DNA from: Gammaproteobacteria bacterium | Lineage (GTDB): Bacteria > Pseudomonadota > Gammaproteobacteria > Diplorickettsiales > Diplorickettsiaceae | DNA length: 58,959 nt | NCBI GenBank assembly: GCA_005877695.1 | Contig: VBOA01000011.1 | Coordinates: forward strand, 256,002 to 314,960 | Direction of reading: 5' to 3' | In this document: positions 45,563 through 53,766 of the stretch, piece after piece | Layout of the letters: every line of letters starts with the position of its first letter | Numbering within the stretch: position 1 is the stretch's first letter | The notes under the pieces: generated by a model | Database searches by the model: none | What the model saw: only the letters and a program-made list of their open reading frames with translations | What the model was told of the DNA's origin: nothing | Translations under genes and position numbers: made by a program

Positions 45563-47731
45563 TTATACTTCAAGCTGAAGGCGCTCGGAACAGTTCGTGT
45601 TATTGGGTTCTTCTAACGATTTAGGCTGGGTGAAAAAGGAGGTATGCGATAAAGCAGTCACAAACTTCGAAACAGAGACGATATTCCAAGCTTTACGCAG
45701 CGCTTTTGTTAACGATTGAGATTCTTTTTGACTGCGAATATTTACTTCTTTTTCCTCAAACATTAAGTTTGTCATATTCTCTTTATTATTAATTGTAATA
45801 TCACTGAAGTTGAGTCGACTCAATGCCAAACGAATTTTCAGTTTTGACAAAATTGATAGGTTCGTAGCAGTTAAACCATAGCCAAATAATGCTGCTGTGG
45901 TATATACACTGACACCGATACCTAATTCGATATAACTATAAGGATTGCCCTGATTGGCGATACAAGCGATCAGAATAGCTAAGGCATTGGTAAAGCCTAG
46001 TCGGGAAGTCCAGTGCTGTTTAATGGAAGTTATGAATAGTGAGGCGAGTAACATCGTTGCATTGACGGTATAGGGTAGTATTAAGCTTAGAAGCGGTGCA
46101 TCATTATTTAGTTTGTCCATAAGATCGGCTGTTTGAAACAATTGTTTATTTTCATCTAAGAGGGGGATCAATAACTGTCTCGCTTTTTCTTCAATAATAT
46201 GCAGGTAAATTGCATAACTGGTTAAACTAATCTGAACTAAGGATTTAATTCCGTGAATTAAGTGTTTGAAATAGATTGATGATTTAAAAATATTTTTATT
46301 GAAAATAGTCAATTCAGCACGACGCGTAATTCCAGTACCCAGGCCTGCAAAAAAGAAGGGGGCTGCACTCCAGGCTAGTCTTGAGAAGTATTTGTTTCTT
46401 TCATAAAAATAGTCAGCGCCGGGTACATCTTCCGAATTAAAGAAAGGCGTCCAGGTTCCATTGAATAAAACATTAATGGTTTTATTAAAAAATCCTTGGT
46501 CTGGAATAGAAATACAAAACGGAGATAAATTCAATGGGGTATTGGTTTGCGTATTATTATAGCTTAATTGCAATGTATTTGATGCGTTAGTTGAATGAGG
46601 GTGGGTGGAATAAAAAGTAACTTGGCTTTGAAGCGATGAATTCCAAAAATTCAGAAAGCCTTTCTCTATCATCAAAGTGCAACTGTCGTTTCCTTTTCTA
46701 GGAAAATCTGAATCTAAAAATTGTAGGTTTGCTTGCGATCCTTTTAAAACCGTTGTTATCACAGCACAATGGATATCCTCTTTAGGATAAACTTGAAAAA
46801 GATCCTTAAGTTTTACGATATAACAATGATCAGATTGAATTTCTAATTCCTTAGTTTCAGCCCTAACAATCAATTTTTGTGTTTGATACCAAGGATCAGT
46901 AAAAATTTTAGTTAACTGCAGAAGGTAGCGATAGGAAATCTTATGTGGAGAGATAAATGCAAAAAGAGGAGGTTTTTTTTTAAACTCACACAGGCTAGCA
47001 TCAATGATGCAAGCGGTTTTTCGTAATGTATTGAAGTCACGTTGGGTTAATAAACCAAAACCAAGATTGAAGGCGTCAAAGCTAAAACTATTTTCATCTA
47101 AACCCAACAAGGCTTGATAATAATCTTCGGCTAATTTTGGTGGATAGGCTTGCTTCATTAGACTTTGGATAACGCTAGTTTTGGAAGGAATGCTTCCTCC
47201 TCCGATGACGACTCGGATTAAACTAAGTGAATAATGCATAGGACTCCAGGCATCATAATATTCTAAAAAATTCCTGGAACGTAATTGATGGTTACTATTA
47301 AGATAATGAATAAGATCCTGTGATTCAGCTTGCAAATGCTCGTGCTCTCTTCCGATGGTATGCAAGAGTTCATGAATGATGGAATCTACATTATGCGTTT
47401 TCCAATTGCCCCTCCATCCCCCACCAATAAAGCACGACATGTAACCCCATTTATTTCCATAAGTATCCTCTCGAGCCCCTAATTGAGCATTGCATCCATA
47501 ACCATCAATGATAATATGCCGGTTTTTTTCATGCACTGGGAGTGTATCCACTTTAAATTGGAACAGTGGAAAAAGCAGTCGATTTAAAATATTCGCTGCT
47601 TGACGAATGGCTTGTTCTAATGCAGGTGATCGTTTCGCGCTATCACTCAAATCAAGATAAAAATCGAGGGGAAAAGTAGGGCTTCTAGTAAGATTAGTGA
47701 GAGACCAACTGCGGATGGTTGAGTAAAGCAT
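45563..47731 (-). CDS. Astacin-like metalloprotease with a C-terminal membrane domain, 722 residues (effector candidate)
   Basis: The N-terminal 200 residues have a metzincin site of the astacin (M12A) type: HELLHTIGREHE at residues 120-131 (HExxHxxGxxHE) and the Met-turn SPMHYS with M165 and Tyr167. A GYGCNAQLG stretch precedes it, as in astacins. Residues about 200-450 are of unknown type. About 457-634 have several hydrophobic helices (WSAAPFFFAGLGTG; LILPYTVNATMLLASLFIT; YIELGIGVSVYTTAALFGYG). A polar tail follows. No N-terminal signal peptide is evident. I chose the ATG at 47731: a TTG upstream at 47779 lies inside the promoter signal. A PmrA-like box drives the gene. Export to the host is inferred only. 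Confidence 0.8.
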   Translation of the reverse strand: MLYSTIRSWSLTNLTRSPTFPLDFYLDLSDSAKRSPALEQAIRQAANILNRLLFPLFQFKVDTLPVHEKNRHIIIDGYGCNAQLGAREDTYGNKWGYMSCFIGGGWRGNWKTHNVDSIIHELLHTIGREHEHLQAESQDLIHYLNSNHQLRSRNFLEYYDAWSPMHYSLSLIRVVIGGGSIPSKTSVIQSLMKQAYPPKLAEDYYQALLGLDENSFSFDAFNLGFGLLTQRDFNTLRKTACIIDASLCEFKKKPPLFAFISPHKISYRYLLQLTKIFTDPWYQTQKLIVRAETKELEIQSDHCYIVKLKDLFQVYPKEDIHCAVITTVLKGSQANLQFLDSDFPRKGNDSCTLMIEKGFLNFWNSSLQSQVTFYSTHPHSTNASNTLQLSYNNTQTNTPLNLSPFCISIPDQGFFNKTINVLFNGTWTPFFNSEDVPGADYFYERNKYFSRLAWSAAPFFFAGLGTGITRRAELTIFNKNIFKSSIYFKHLIHGIKSLVQISLTSYAIYLHIIEEKARQLLIPLLDENKQLFQTADLMDKLNNDAPLLSLILPYTVNATMLLASLFITSIKQHWTSRLGFTNALAILIACIANQGNPYSYIELGIGVSVYTTAALFGYGLTATNLSILSKLKIRLALSRLNFSDITINNKENMTNLMFEEKEVNIRSQKESQSLTKALRKAWNIVSVSKFVTALSHTSFFTQPKSLEEPNNTNCSERLQLEV

Positions 47732-47764
47732 TTTTATTATCACTTTTATTAAAAAAAAGCGACT

Positions 47765-47797
47765 AATATATAGAGACAAACTTAAATAAAGCTGAAC
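47765..47797 (-). promoter_or_regulatory. PmrA-like box and -10 for the astacin-like gene
   Basis: On the minus strand GTTCAGCTT (47797-47789), TA, TTTAAGTTT (47786-47778) repeat with an 11-bp period; the first half has TTCA instead of TTAA. Seven bases later is TATATT (47770-47765), and the ATG at 47731 is 33 bases on. Confidence 0.5.
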
Positions 47798-47992
47798 GAA
47801 GGATTGTTGTTTAGTTTTTTTCTAGTTAGGTAAGAAAGGTGTTTGAATGAATCCAAGTTTGTTCAAAACGGTGGGATGTGTAAGAATTTTTAGTAGTGAA
47901 AACTAAATAAAAATTCTGAAAAACGCTTAAACATAATGAAATAATTTATGTTAATATTTCCCGAAAAATTTTTCTTTTATTATAGGGGATTT

Positions 47993-49105
47993 ATGCTGCA
48001 ATTTAATTGGGAAAAAATAATCGAACTTGAAAAAAGACTCGCTAAAAAAATTAAACGATTAACCGATGAAATTAACAAACATCCTGCGGCTGGACGAAAA
48101 AAACAAGATGAAATAAATCAGGAAGATTTTTCCATGGTTTTTTTACTCGCCGGTTTAATGGGTATTACTATTTTTGGAGCAGGATGGCTAGTCGTTGCAC
48201 TATCAGGGACACTCTTAAGCTTAATCATCGTTGTGACTGGATTATTTTCATCTATGGCTATTGGTTTTAATGGAAAACCTTTATATAACGCTTATTTATG
48301 GATACGTGATTTATTGAGTACTGAAAAGATTAAAAATCAAAATAAAGATTTTGATCAAATTTATAAACAGTTGTTGGAATTGGAAGCATTAGCCGCAAAA
48401 AAATCTGTTTTGATTGCGAGAATTAATTATCAACTTAATAAAGCCTTGCAATGGCTTCCCTCTAAGCTTTTTTCTGAAGAAAAGATTGAATTAGAACAGC
48501 TCCCTTTAAAAGAACAAATTCAAAGCTTAGAACAAAAAAGACAAACGCTTCCTGCTTATATGCGAAGAGAAAAAGACCGGCGAGTTTCCAATGAAATTAA
48601 TGAACATTGGAAATTTTATTTGCTGGGGGCGGTTTTTGGAAATGTAATATTAATTCTGGTTCTATTAGTGTATCCTCCCTTAGTCTTATTAGTACCTTCT
48701 ACTATGGTGCTTTTGTTTATTCCAATAGCTATTGCGCTTGCATTTGGACCTATCATAGCAAGTAATATCATGCGTATGACTTACTTATTGATGCGTGATG
48801 TGTTTAGCTCGCCAGAGATTAAAGCTGAAAATGAACAATTAACTCAGATCGAAAAAACAATTGACAAATTATTTGATTTAGAAAAACAATTACAGCATCT
48901 CGCTAAAACGATTTTTAACCAGCTTGGAAGCGTGGATAACGCAGCGCAGAATGACGTAGCGCCTGAAAAAGAACAAAGTATTGCTAAAGATTTAAAAAAT
49001 GATAATTTTGAGAAGAACGTTAAATATGGACCTCTGTTTCAAGAAGTCCCAGCTAATCAGACGGTTGATAGTTCCTTATCCGCGATTCCAAGTTTAACGG
49101 ATTAG
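47993..49105 (+). CDS. Internally duplicated membrane protein with coiled coils, 370 residues
   Basis: Two similar units follow each other. Each has a charged helical segment, a hydrophobic double helix (about 46-91 and 206-260) and then a matching segment: LWIRDLLSTEKIKNQNKDFDQI in the first and LLMRDVFSSPEIKAENEQLTQI in the second. The C-terminal 60 residues are polar and unstructured. No family is recognised; four membrane spans are likely. I chose the ATG at 47993 because AGGGG lies 5-6 bases upstream; an ATG 15 codons earlier lacks a ribosome site. It is divergent from the astacin-like gene, and its own promoter shows no clear TTAA repeat. Confidence 0.7.
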   Translation: MLQFNWEKIIELEKRLAKKIKRLTDEINKHPAAGRKKQDEINQEDFSMVFLLAGLMGITIFGAGWLVVALSGTLLSLIIVVTGLFSSMAIGFNGKPLYNAYLWIRDLLSTEKIKNQNKDFDQIYKQLLELEALAAKKSVLIARINYQLNKALQWLPSKLFSEEKIELEQLPLKEQIQSLEQKRQTLPAYMRREKDRRVSNEINEHWKFYLLGAVFGNVILILVLLVYPPLVLLVPSTMVLLFIPIAIALAFGPIIASNIMRMTYLLMRDVFSSPEIKAENEQLTQIEKTIDKLFDLEKQLQHLAKTIFNQLGSVDNAAQNDVAPEKEQSIAKDLKNDNFEKNVKYGPLFQEVPANQTVDSSLSAIPSLTD

Positions 49106-49145
49106 ATGAATAATTAAGTTAATGGCGGAATCAAATAAGCGGGAA

Positions 49146-49517
49146 TTAAGCAATCAATAAGGCAGCCGCTACCTTACGTCCTTCTGACATGAGTACTGTA
49201 TAAGTACGGCAGGCAGCGCCATTATTCATCACTTCAATGCCAATTTTTTGCTGATAAAAAGCATTTAATAACTGTGGAGGGGGGAATGCGAGTTTTTCGC
49301 CGCTGCCGAGTAAAACAATACTGGGTTGTAAATCAATAATTTTTTGTAAATCCTTAGCCGTTAAGTCGGCTATACTGTGCGGTGACCATGGGTCGATCAG
49401 TTTATCCGGCATGACGATGAGACTATGTCGGATTTTTTGCTCATTAATTTGGATAAAATCTTTAGTATAGGCACGGATCTGATAATGCCCTTCGCTGGTA
49501 TCAAGGTTTAATTCCAT
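49146..49517 (-). CDS. Mth938-like domain protein
   Basis: A 123-residue protein of the Mth938/DUF498 family, related to the mitochondrial complex I assembly factor NDUFAF3. Typical elements are IRHSLIVMPDKLIDPW, PSIVLLGSGEKLAFPP and the end GIEVMNNGAACRTYTVLMSEGR. The bacterial function is unknown. It is divergent from the peptide deformylase gene with 43 bases between starts. Confidence 0.85.
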   Translation of the reverse strand: MELNLDTSEGHYQIRAYTKDFIQINEQKIRHSLIVMPDKLIDPWSPHSIADLTAKDLQKIIDLQPSIVLLGSGEKLAFPPPQLLNAFYQQKIGIEVMNNGAACRTYTVLMSEGRKVAAALLIA

Positions 49518-49560
49518 AACAGACTATCAAGTTAAAAATATTTACGTTAAATTATACACT

Positions 49561-50262
49561 ATGATAAAAATATGGGTACTTATTGCCTATTTAAGCATCA
49601 GTTATTTCTTACTTCCAAATAATGTGAGTGCAAGCATAATGTCAAATAATCTAAACAATAACCTAAACCATTCAGTACAAGCTCATCGATCCTTACAGTT
49701 AGTCACATTGGATAGCCCTGAGCATAGCGTTTTGAGAACGCCAGCAAAAACTATTCAGTTTCCACTCGATAGCGAGACCCAACAATTTATTCAGGATCTG
49801 CAGATTTTTCGGGATCTGAAGAGTCCTTTAGGTAATCCAGCGGGATTAGCTGCGCCGCAAGTGGGACGTGGACTCCGAATTATCATTATTCAGGTACCGG
49901 AAACGGCTAAAACGAAACGTAAAGATGTTTATGATGTCGTTCCACCCACGGTGTTAATTAATCCAGCGTATACGCCGGTGGAAGCGGCGGGTGAAAGTAA
50001 AGATTGGGAAGGTTGTTTTTCCGTGCCCGATAGCATGGGTGAGGTATATCGGTATAATGAAATTCATTATACCGCTTACACCGTCGATGGTAAGCAGATT
50101 AATGCCATAGCACGTGGGTTTTTGGCGAGATTGATTCAACATGAAGTGGGTCATTTAAATGCAGAACTTTATTTTGATCGCTTACGTCCAGATTGTCGTT
50201 TTGACTCGATAGAAAAAGTAATGAAAATAATCCAAGCAACAGCCAATGAAAAAACTCAATAA
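49561..50262 (+). CDS. Peptide deformylase with an N-terminal signal-like segment
   Basis: The three deformylase motifs are intact: NPAGLAAPQVG (motif 1), EGCFSVP with Cys152 (motif 2) and QHEVGHLNAELYFDR with His194, Glu195 and His198 (motif 3). Together they bind the catalytic metal. The usual enzyme removes formyl groups from nascent proteins in the cytoplasm and is about 170 residues; this one has 233. The extra N-terminus is a hydrophobic leader (MIKIWVLIAYLSISYFLLP, then ASA near residue 25) followed by an Asn-rich linker, which looks like a Sec signal peptide or anchor. Periplasmic location is therefore possible and unusual. It is probably not the organism's only deformylase. Confidence 0.9.
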   Translation: MIKIWVLIAYLSISYFLLPNNVSASIMSNNLNNNLNHSVQAHRSLQLVTLDSPEHSVLRTPAKTIQFPLDSETQQFIQDLQIFRDLKSPLGNPAGLAAPQVGRGLRIIIIQVPETAKTKRKDVYDVVPPTVLINPAYTPVEAAGESKDWEGCFSVPDSMGEVYRYNEIHYTAYTVDGKQINAIARGFLARLIQHEVGHLNAELYFDRLRPDCRFDSIEKVMKIIQATANEKTQ

Positions 50263-50314
50263 TTTATTTTATAGATAGAATACCGCTTTTAGCGGTAATA
50301 GGGATTTCTATTTA

Positions 50315-52042
50315 ATGCTGAAAACTATCCTACGTCGCGAATTCAATTTGATTGAAAACTTAAATCATTTGCATCCGGTTTTACAACGGGTGTATGCCGC
50401 ACGCGGTATTCAGTCTGCTAAAGAGTTAGATTATGGGTTGCAAAATTTATTGCATTTCCAATCATTGAATGGCATCGATACGGCAGCAGAGTGTTTGGGT
50501 CAAGCGTTGATGCAGCAACAGCGTTTACTTATCGTTGGTGATTTTGATAGTGATGGCGCAACCAGTAGTGCTTTAGCAGTGAGTGCTTTACGTTGTTTTG
50601 GTGCGCAGCAAGTCGGTTTTTTAGTGCCAAATCGTTTTGAATATGGATATGGTTTAACGCCCGAGATCGTTGAGCTGGCTTTACACACTAAAAAACCGGA
50701 TGTGATTATTACGGTTGATAATGGTATTTCGAGCCATGAGGGAGTTATTGCCGCAAAAGCAGCTGGATTAAAAGTAGTGATTACCGATCATCACTTACCC
50801 GCAGCGACTTTGCCGATTGCGGATGCTATAGTAAACCCTCAACAAAACGGTGATCGCTTTCCCAGTAAAAACTTAGCGGGTGTGGGTGTTATTTTTTATG
50901 TGATGTTGGCGCTCAGGCATTATTTACGGCGTCAAAATTGGTTTGAAAAAAATCATAGTGCTGTCCCGAATATGGTGCAGTTTCTGGATTTAGTAGCATT
51001 AGGAACGATAGCCGATTTAGTGAGTTTGGATCATAATAATCGCTTACTCGTCACTCAAGGTTTGCAATGGATTAAAGCCGGTAAAGCACGACCAGGGATT
51101 TATGCTTTGCTTAAATTAGCTAAGCGCGAAGTCGAGTATCTAGTAGCTAGTGATTTATCGTTTAGTATCGCGCCACGTTTAAATGCGGCAGGCCGTTTGG
51201 CGGATATGTCTCTAGGGATTGCCTGTCTGCTAGAAACCGATCGGAATCGGTCACATGAACTGGCATTACAACTCAGTCAATTAAATGAAGAACGTCGCTC
51301 CATAGAAGATACGATGAAGCAAGAAGCTTTTATTATTTTAGAAAAATTACTTGAAAAAAAACCTTTGGAAAAAGCCATTTGTTTATTCGATGCCCGTTGG
51401 CATCAAGGTGTCATTGGTTTATTGGCGTCGCGATTAACCGAACGTTTCCATAGGCCGACGATCATTTTTGCAGAGAGCCATCAAGTCGGTGAATTAAAAG
51501 GTTCAGCACGTTCTATTGCGGGTTTACATATTCGTGATCTATTAGCCAGTATAGCTACGCGATATCCACATTTGATTACTAAATTTGGTGGACATGCCAT
51601 GGCAGCAGGATTGAGTTTGCAAAAAGATTTGTTTGGCGAATTTGCTAAGGTTTTTCAGCTGGAATGTCAGCAACAATTACGATCCGATATTTTACAGGCT
51701 ACCTGTTATACTGATGGTGAATTAGCAGCAGACGAACTTAATTTAGAACTGGCCGAATTGTTACGTTATAACGCAGGTCCTTGGGGACAAGATTTTCCAG
51801 AACCACTTTTTGAAGGTCGTTTTCGCTTACTTGCGCAACGTTTGGTAGGTGATAAACATTTAAAGATGACTTTAGCAAGTCCAGAAGATAATAGACAAAT
51901 CGATGCGATTGCATTTAATGTTAATCTAAAACATTGGCCGAATCATCGTGCAGAATATATCAAGGTTCGTTATCGTTTAGCGGTGAATTATTATCAAGGC
52001 CGTAAGAGCCTGGAGTTAATAATTGATAGCTTAGAGGTTTAA
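50315..52042 (+). CDS. recJ: Single-stranded-DNA-specific exonuclease RecJ
   Basis: A 5'-3' exonuclease in recombination and mismatch repair. The DHH phosphoesterase motifs are in order: VGDFDSDGATSSAL, TVDNGISSHE, ITDHHLP and LVALGTIADLV, followed by the DHHA1 glycine-rich motif FGGHAMAAGLSL and a C-terminal OB-like region. Length of 575 residues is normal. It follows the deformylase gene by 52 bases and ends with a strong terminator. Confidence 0.96.
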   Translation: MLKTILRREFNLIENLNHLHPVLQRVYAARGIQSAKELDYGLQNLLHFQSLNGIDTAAECLGQALMQQQRLLIVGDFDSDGATSSALAVSALRCFGAQQVGFLVPNRFEYGYGLTPEIVELALHTKKPDVIITVDNGISSHEGVIAAKAAGLKVVITDHHLPAATLPIADAIVNPQQNGDRFPSKNLAGVGVIFYVMLALRHYLRRQNWFEKNHSAVPNMVQFLDLVALGTIADLVSLDHNNRLLVTQGLQWIKAGKARPGIYALLKLAKREVEYLVASDLSFSIAPRLNAAGRLADMSLGIACLLETDRNRSHELALQLSQLNEERRSIEDTMKQEAFIILEKLLEKKPLEKAICLFDARWHQGVIGLLASRLTERFHRPTIIFAESHQVGELKGSARSIAGLHIRDLLASIATRYPHLITKFGGHAMAAGLSLQKDLFGEFAKVFQLECQQQLRSDILQATCYTDGELAADELNLELAELLRYNAGPWGQDFPEPLFEGRFRLLAQRLVGDKHLKMTLASPEDNRQIDAIAFNVNLKHWPNHRAEYIKVRYRLAVNYYQGRKSLELIIDSLEV

Positions 52043-52048
52043 GTGAAT

Positions 52049-52075
52049 AAAAAGGCCGACGATAGCGGCCTTTTT
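52049..52075. terminator. Bidirectional intrinsic terminator after recJ
   Basis: AAAAAGGCCG and CGGCCTTTTT form a 10-bp stem with a 7-base loop, 7 bases after the recJ stop and 14 bases before the convergent gene's end. Confidence 0.9.
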
Positions 52076-52088
52076 ATTTTTAACAAAA

Positions 52089-52406
52089 TTAAGACGCAAT
52101 AGAGTCTTTTTCTGTTTGATCTTTTTCAGGATCCGTTGTGCTGCTATCGGAGTTAAGCGTATTCAACTCATCCAATTTTGCGTTTCCTTTTTCTTGTTTA
52201 GGGTCTACCTTTTTTTCCATAGAAACTTTTTTGTGGCCTTTTCTATGATGAATAGCTTCTTTCTTAGCAGGAGTGACTACGGCCGCAGGCTGGTTTGCAT
52301 TAGCAGCGGGTAAGCTATTAAGATCAGTTGCCGATTCAGCCGCGATAGCTGGAATAGCTAAAACCGCGCTGCTTAAACCGATGATGAGAGCTTGTTTCAA
52401 TTTCAT
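52089..52406 (-). CDS. Small secreted protein of 105 residues
   Basis: The product has a clean Sec signal peptide (MKLKQALIIGLSSAVLAIPA, cleavage after AIAA near residue 23). The mature 82 residues are low-complexity and highly charged: an Ala/Pro-rich part, a basic patch (HHRKGHKKVSMEKK) and an acidic Ser/Thr/Asp tail (STTDPEKDQTEKD). The ribosome site AGGAGGA is 6 bases upstream and very strong. A soluble, disordered periplasmic protein is likely; no family is recognised. Confidence 0.65.
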   Translation of the reverse strand: MKLKQALIIGLSSAVLAIPAIAAESATDLNSLPAANANQPAAVVTPAKKEAIHHRKGHKKVSMEKKVDPKQEKGNAKLDELNTLNSDSSTTDPEKDQTEKDSIAS

Positions 52407-52517
52407 GAGGAGGACTCCAAATTGTTATTATTGTAAAAACAGGCTTTGTGTAACAAAGCAAGTGAAGCTATCATACCAGTAAAAAACCAGCATGGAAGCC
52501 CTTAATAGAAATAAAGC

Positions 52518-53513
52518 ATGCTAGAACAGCAGAAACAGCCAATAAATTCCTATAGAATAGCGCCGATGCTGGGTTGGACTACTCGCCATTACCGGTATTT
52601 TTTCCGATTAATTTGTAAAAAAGCACTGTTATATACTGAAATGTTAACCACAGGCGCTATTCTAAATAGTCCGCAGCGAGATCGTTTATTAGGTTTTGAC
52701 GTCAGTGAAAAAACCTTGGCGATTCAATTGGGCGGCAGTAGCGCTTCGGATCTGTCTCAAGCTGCGAGAATCGTTGAAGCTTACGGTTATTCTGAGATTA
52801 ATCTGAATGTGGGTTGTCCGAGTGATAGAGTGCAATCCGGTTGTTTCGGTGCGGTATTATTTAAGGATCCCAGACGTGTGGCGGATTGTATTGCAGAAAT
52901 GTCTGCAGTCGTTAAATTACCGATTAGCGTTAAAACCCGAATTGGTGTCGATGATTATGAAAGTTATGATTATCTTGCACAATTTATTCAACAAGTGCAT
53001 TTGGCCGGTTGCCAAACCTTTATTATTCATGCGCGTAAAGCTTGGCTATCCGGATTAAGTCCCAAGGAAAATCGTGTTATCCCCCCATTAAATTATGATT
53101 GGGTATATCGCATTAAACAGGATTTTCCTTATTTGACGATTGTTTTGAATGGAGGTATCGCTGGTATCAGCATTGCCCAGAAACATTTACAACAGGTTGA
53201 TGGTGTTATGATAGGTCGTGCCGCTTGGTATAATCCCTATCTATTTTCTGAACTCGATCAACAGTTAAGTCCACAGGATAGTGTGGCTGTTCCTAGTCGA
53301 TTGTCGATAGTGTTAGCTTATTTACCCTATCTTGAACAGGCTTTAATGTCCGGCGAAAATCTGACTCATTTAATCCAACCTCTATTTGGCTTATTTCATG
53401 GTGTCGCGGGTGGTCGGCGTTGGCGACAAAAATTAAGTGAAACGTTGCAGCAGATGGATAATCCTATCCTAGGAATACAATCGATATTACGTGAAATAGT
53501 CCCGAATGCTTAA
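52518..53513 (+). CDS. dusA: tRNA-dihydrouridine(20/20a) synthase DusA
   Basis: An FMN enzyme that reduces U20 and U20a in the tRNA D loop. DusA hallmarks are RIAPMLGWTTRHYRYFFR, YTEMLTTGAIL, LQLGGSSASDL, the catalytic Cys100 in LNVGCPSDRVQSGCFGAVLF, VKTRIGVDDYESYDYL and FIIHARKAWLSGLSPKENR. Length (331) is normal. It ends one base before the convergent feoC stop. Confidence 0.96.
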   Translation: MLEQQKQPINSYRIAPMLGWTTRHYRYFFRLICKKALLYTEMLTTGAILNSPQRDRLLGFDVSEKTLAIQLGGSSASDLSQAARIVEAYGYSEINLNVGCPSDRVQSGCFGAVLFKDPRRVADCIAEMSAVVKLPISVKTRIGVDDYESYDYLAQFIQQVHLAGCQTFIIHARKAWLSGLSPKENRVIPPLNYDWVYRIKQDFPYLTIVLNGGIAGISIAQKHLQQVDGVMIGRAAWYNPYLFSELDQQLSPQDSVAVPSRLSIVLAYLPYLEQALMSGENLTHLIQPLFGLFHGVAGGRRWRQKLSETLQQMDNPILGIQSILREIVPNA

Positions 53514-53514
53514 A

Positions 53515-53766
53515 TTAGCAAGAAATTGCTGCGAGCTTAGCCGATTCTACCCATTGATATAACGCAAATGATTCAGATGTACATTTGAGACAGGCTGTTG
53601 CGCAATTTGGTTTTTTAAAACATTTTTTTACGCAACCTTTATGTATGAGTAGTTCTAAAATCGCTAAGGTTTCTTCTTGCTTAGTTCCAAAGGTTTGTAG
53701 AATAAGCGATAGATTTACTAATTTTTTTTCGGCAATAAATTTTTTTAAAGTGAGTAAACTAATCAT
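53515..53766 (-). CDS. feoC: FeoC-like protein
   Basis: An 83-residue protein with an N-terminal winged-helix pattern (LLTLKKFIAEKKLVNLSLIL, ILELLIHKGCVKK) and a cysteine cluster (CVKKC, CATACLKC), as in FeoC proteins that bind an iron-sulfur cluster and modulate FeoB. Its start overlaps the feoB stop by four bases (ATGA), placing it last in feoABC. Confidence 0.85.
   Translation of the reverse strand: MISLLTLKKFIAEKKLVNLSLILQTFGTKQEETLAILELLIHKGCVKKCFKKPNCATACLKCTSESFALYQWVESAKLAAISC

Noticed and set aside
47880..47960. A PmrA-like box before the duplicated membrane protein
   Set aside because: CTTAAACAT with a 7-bp gap to TAATTT is present, but the half-site 11 bp upstream has no TTAA resemblance.
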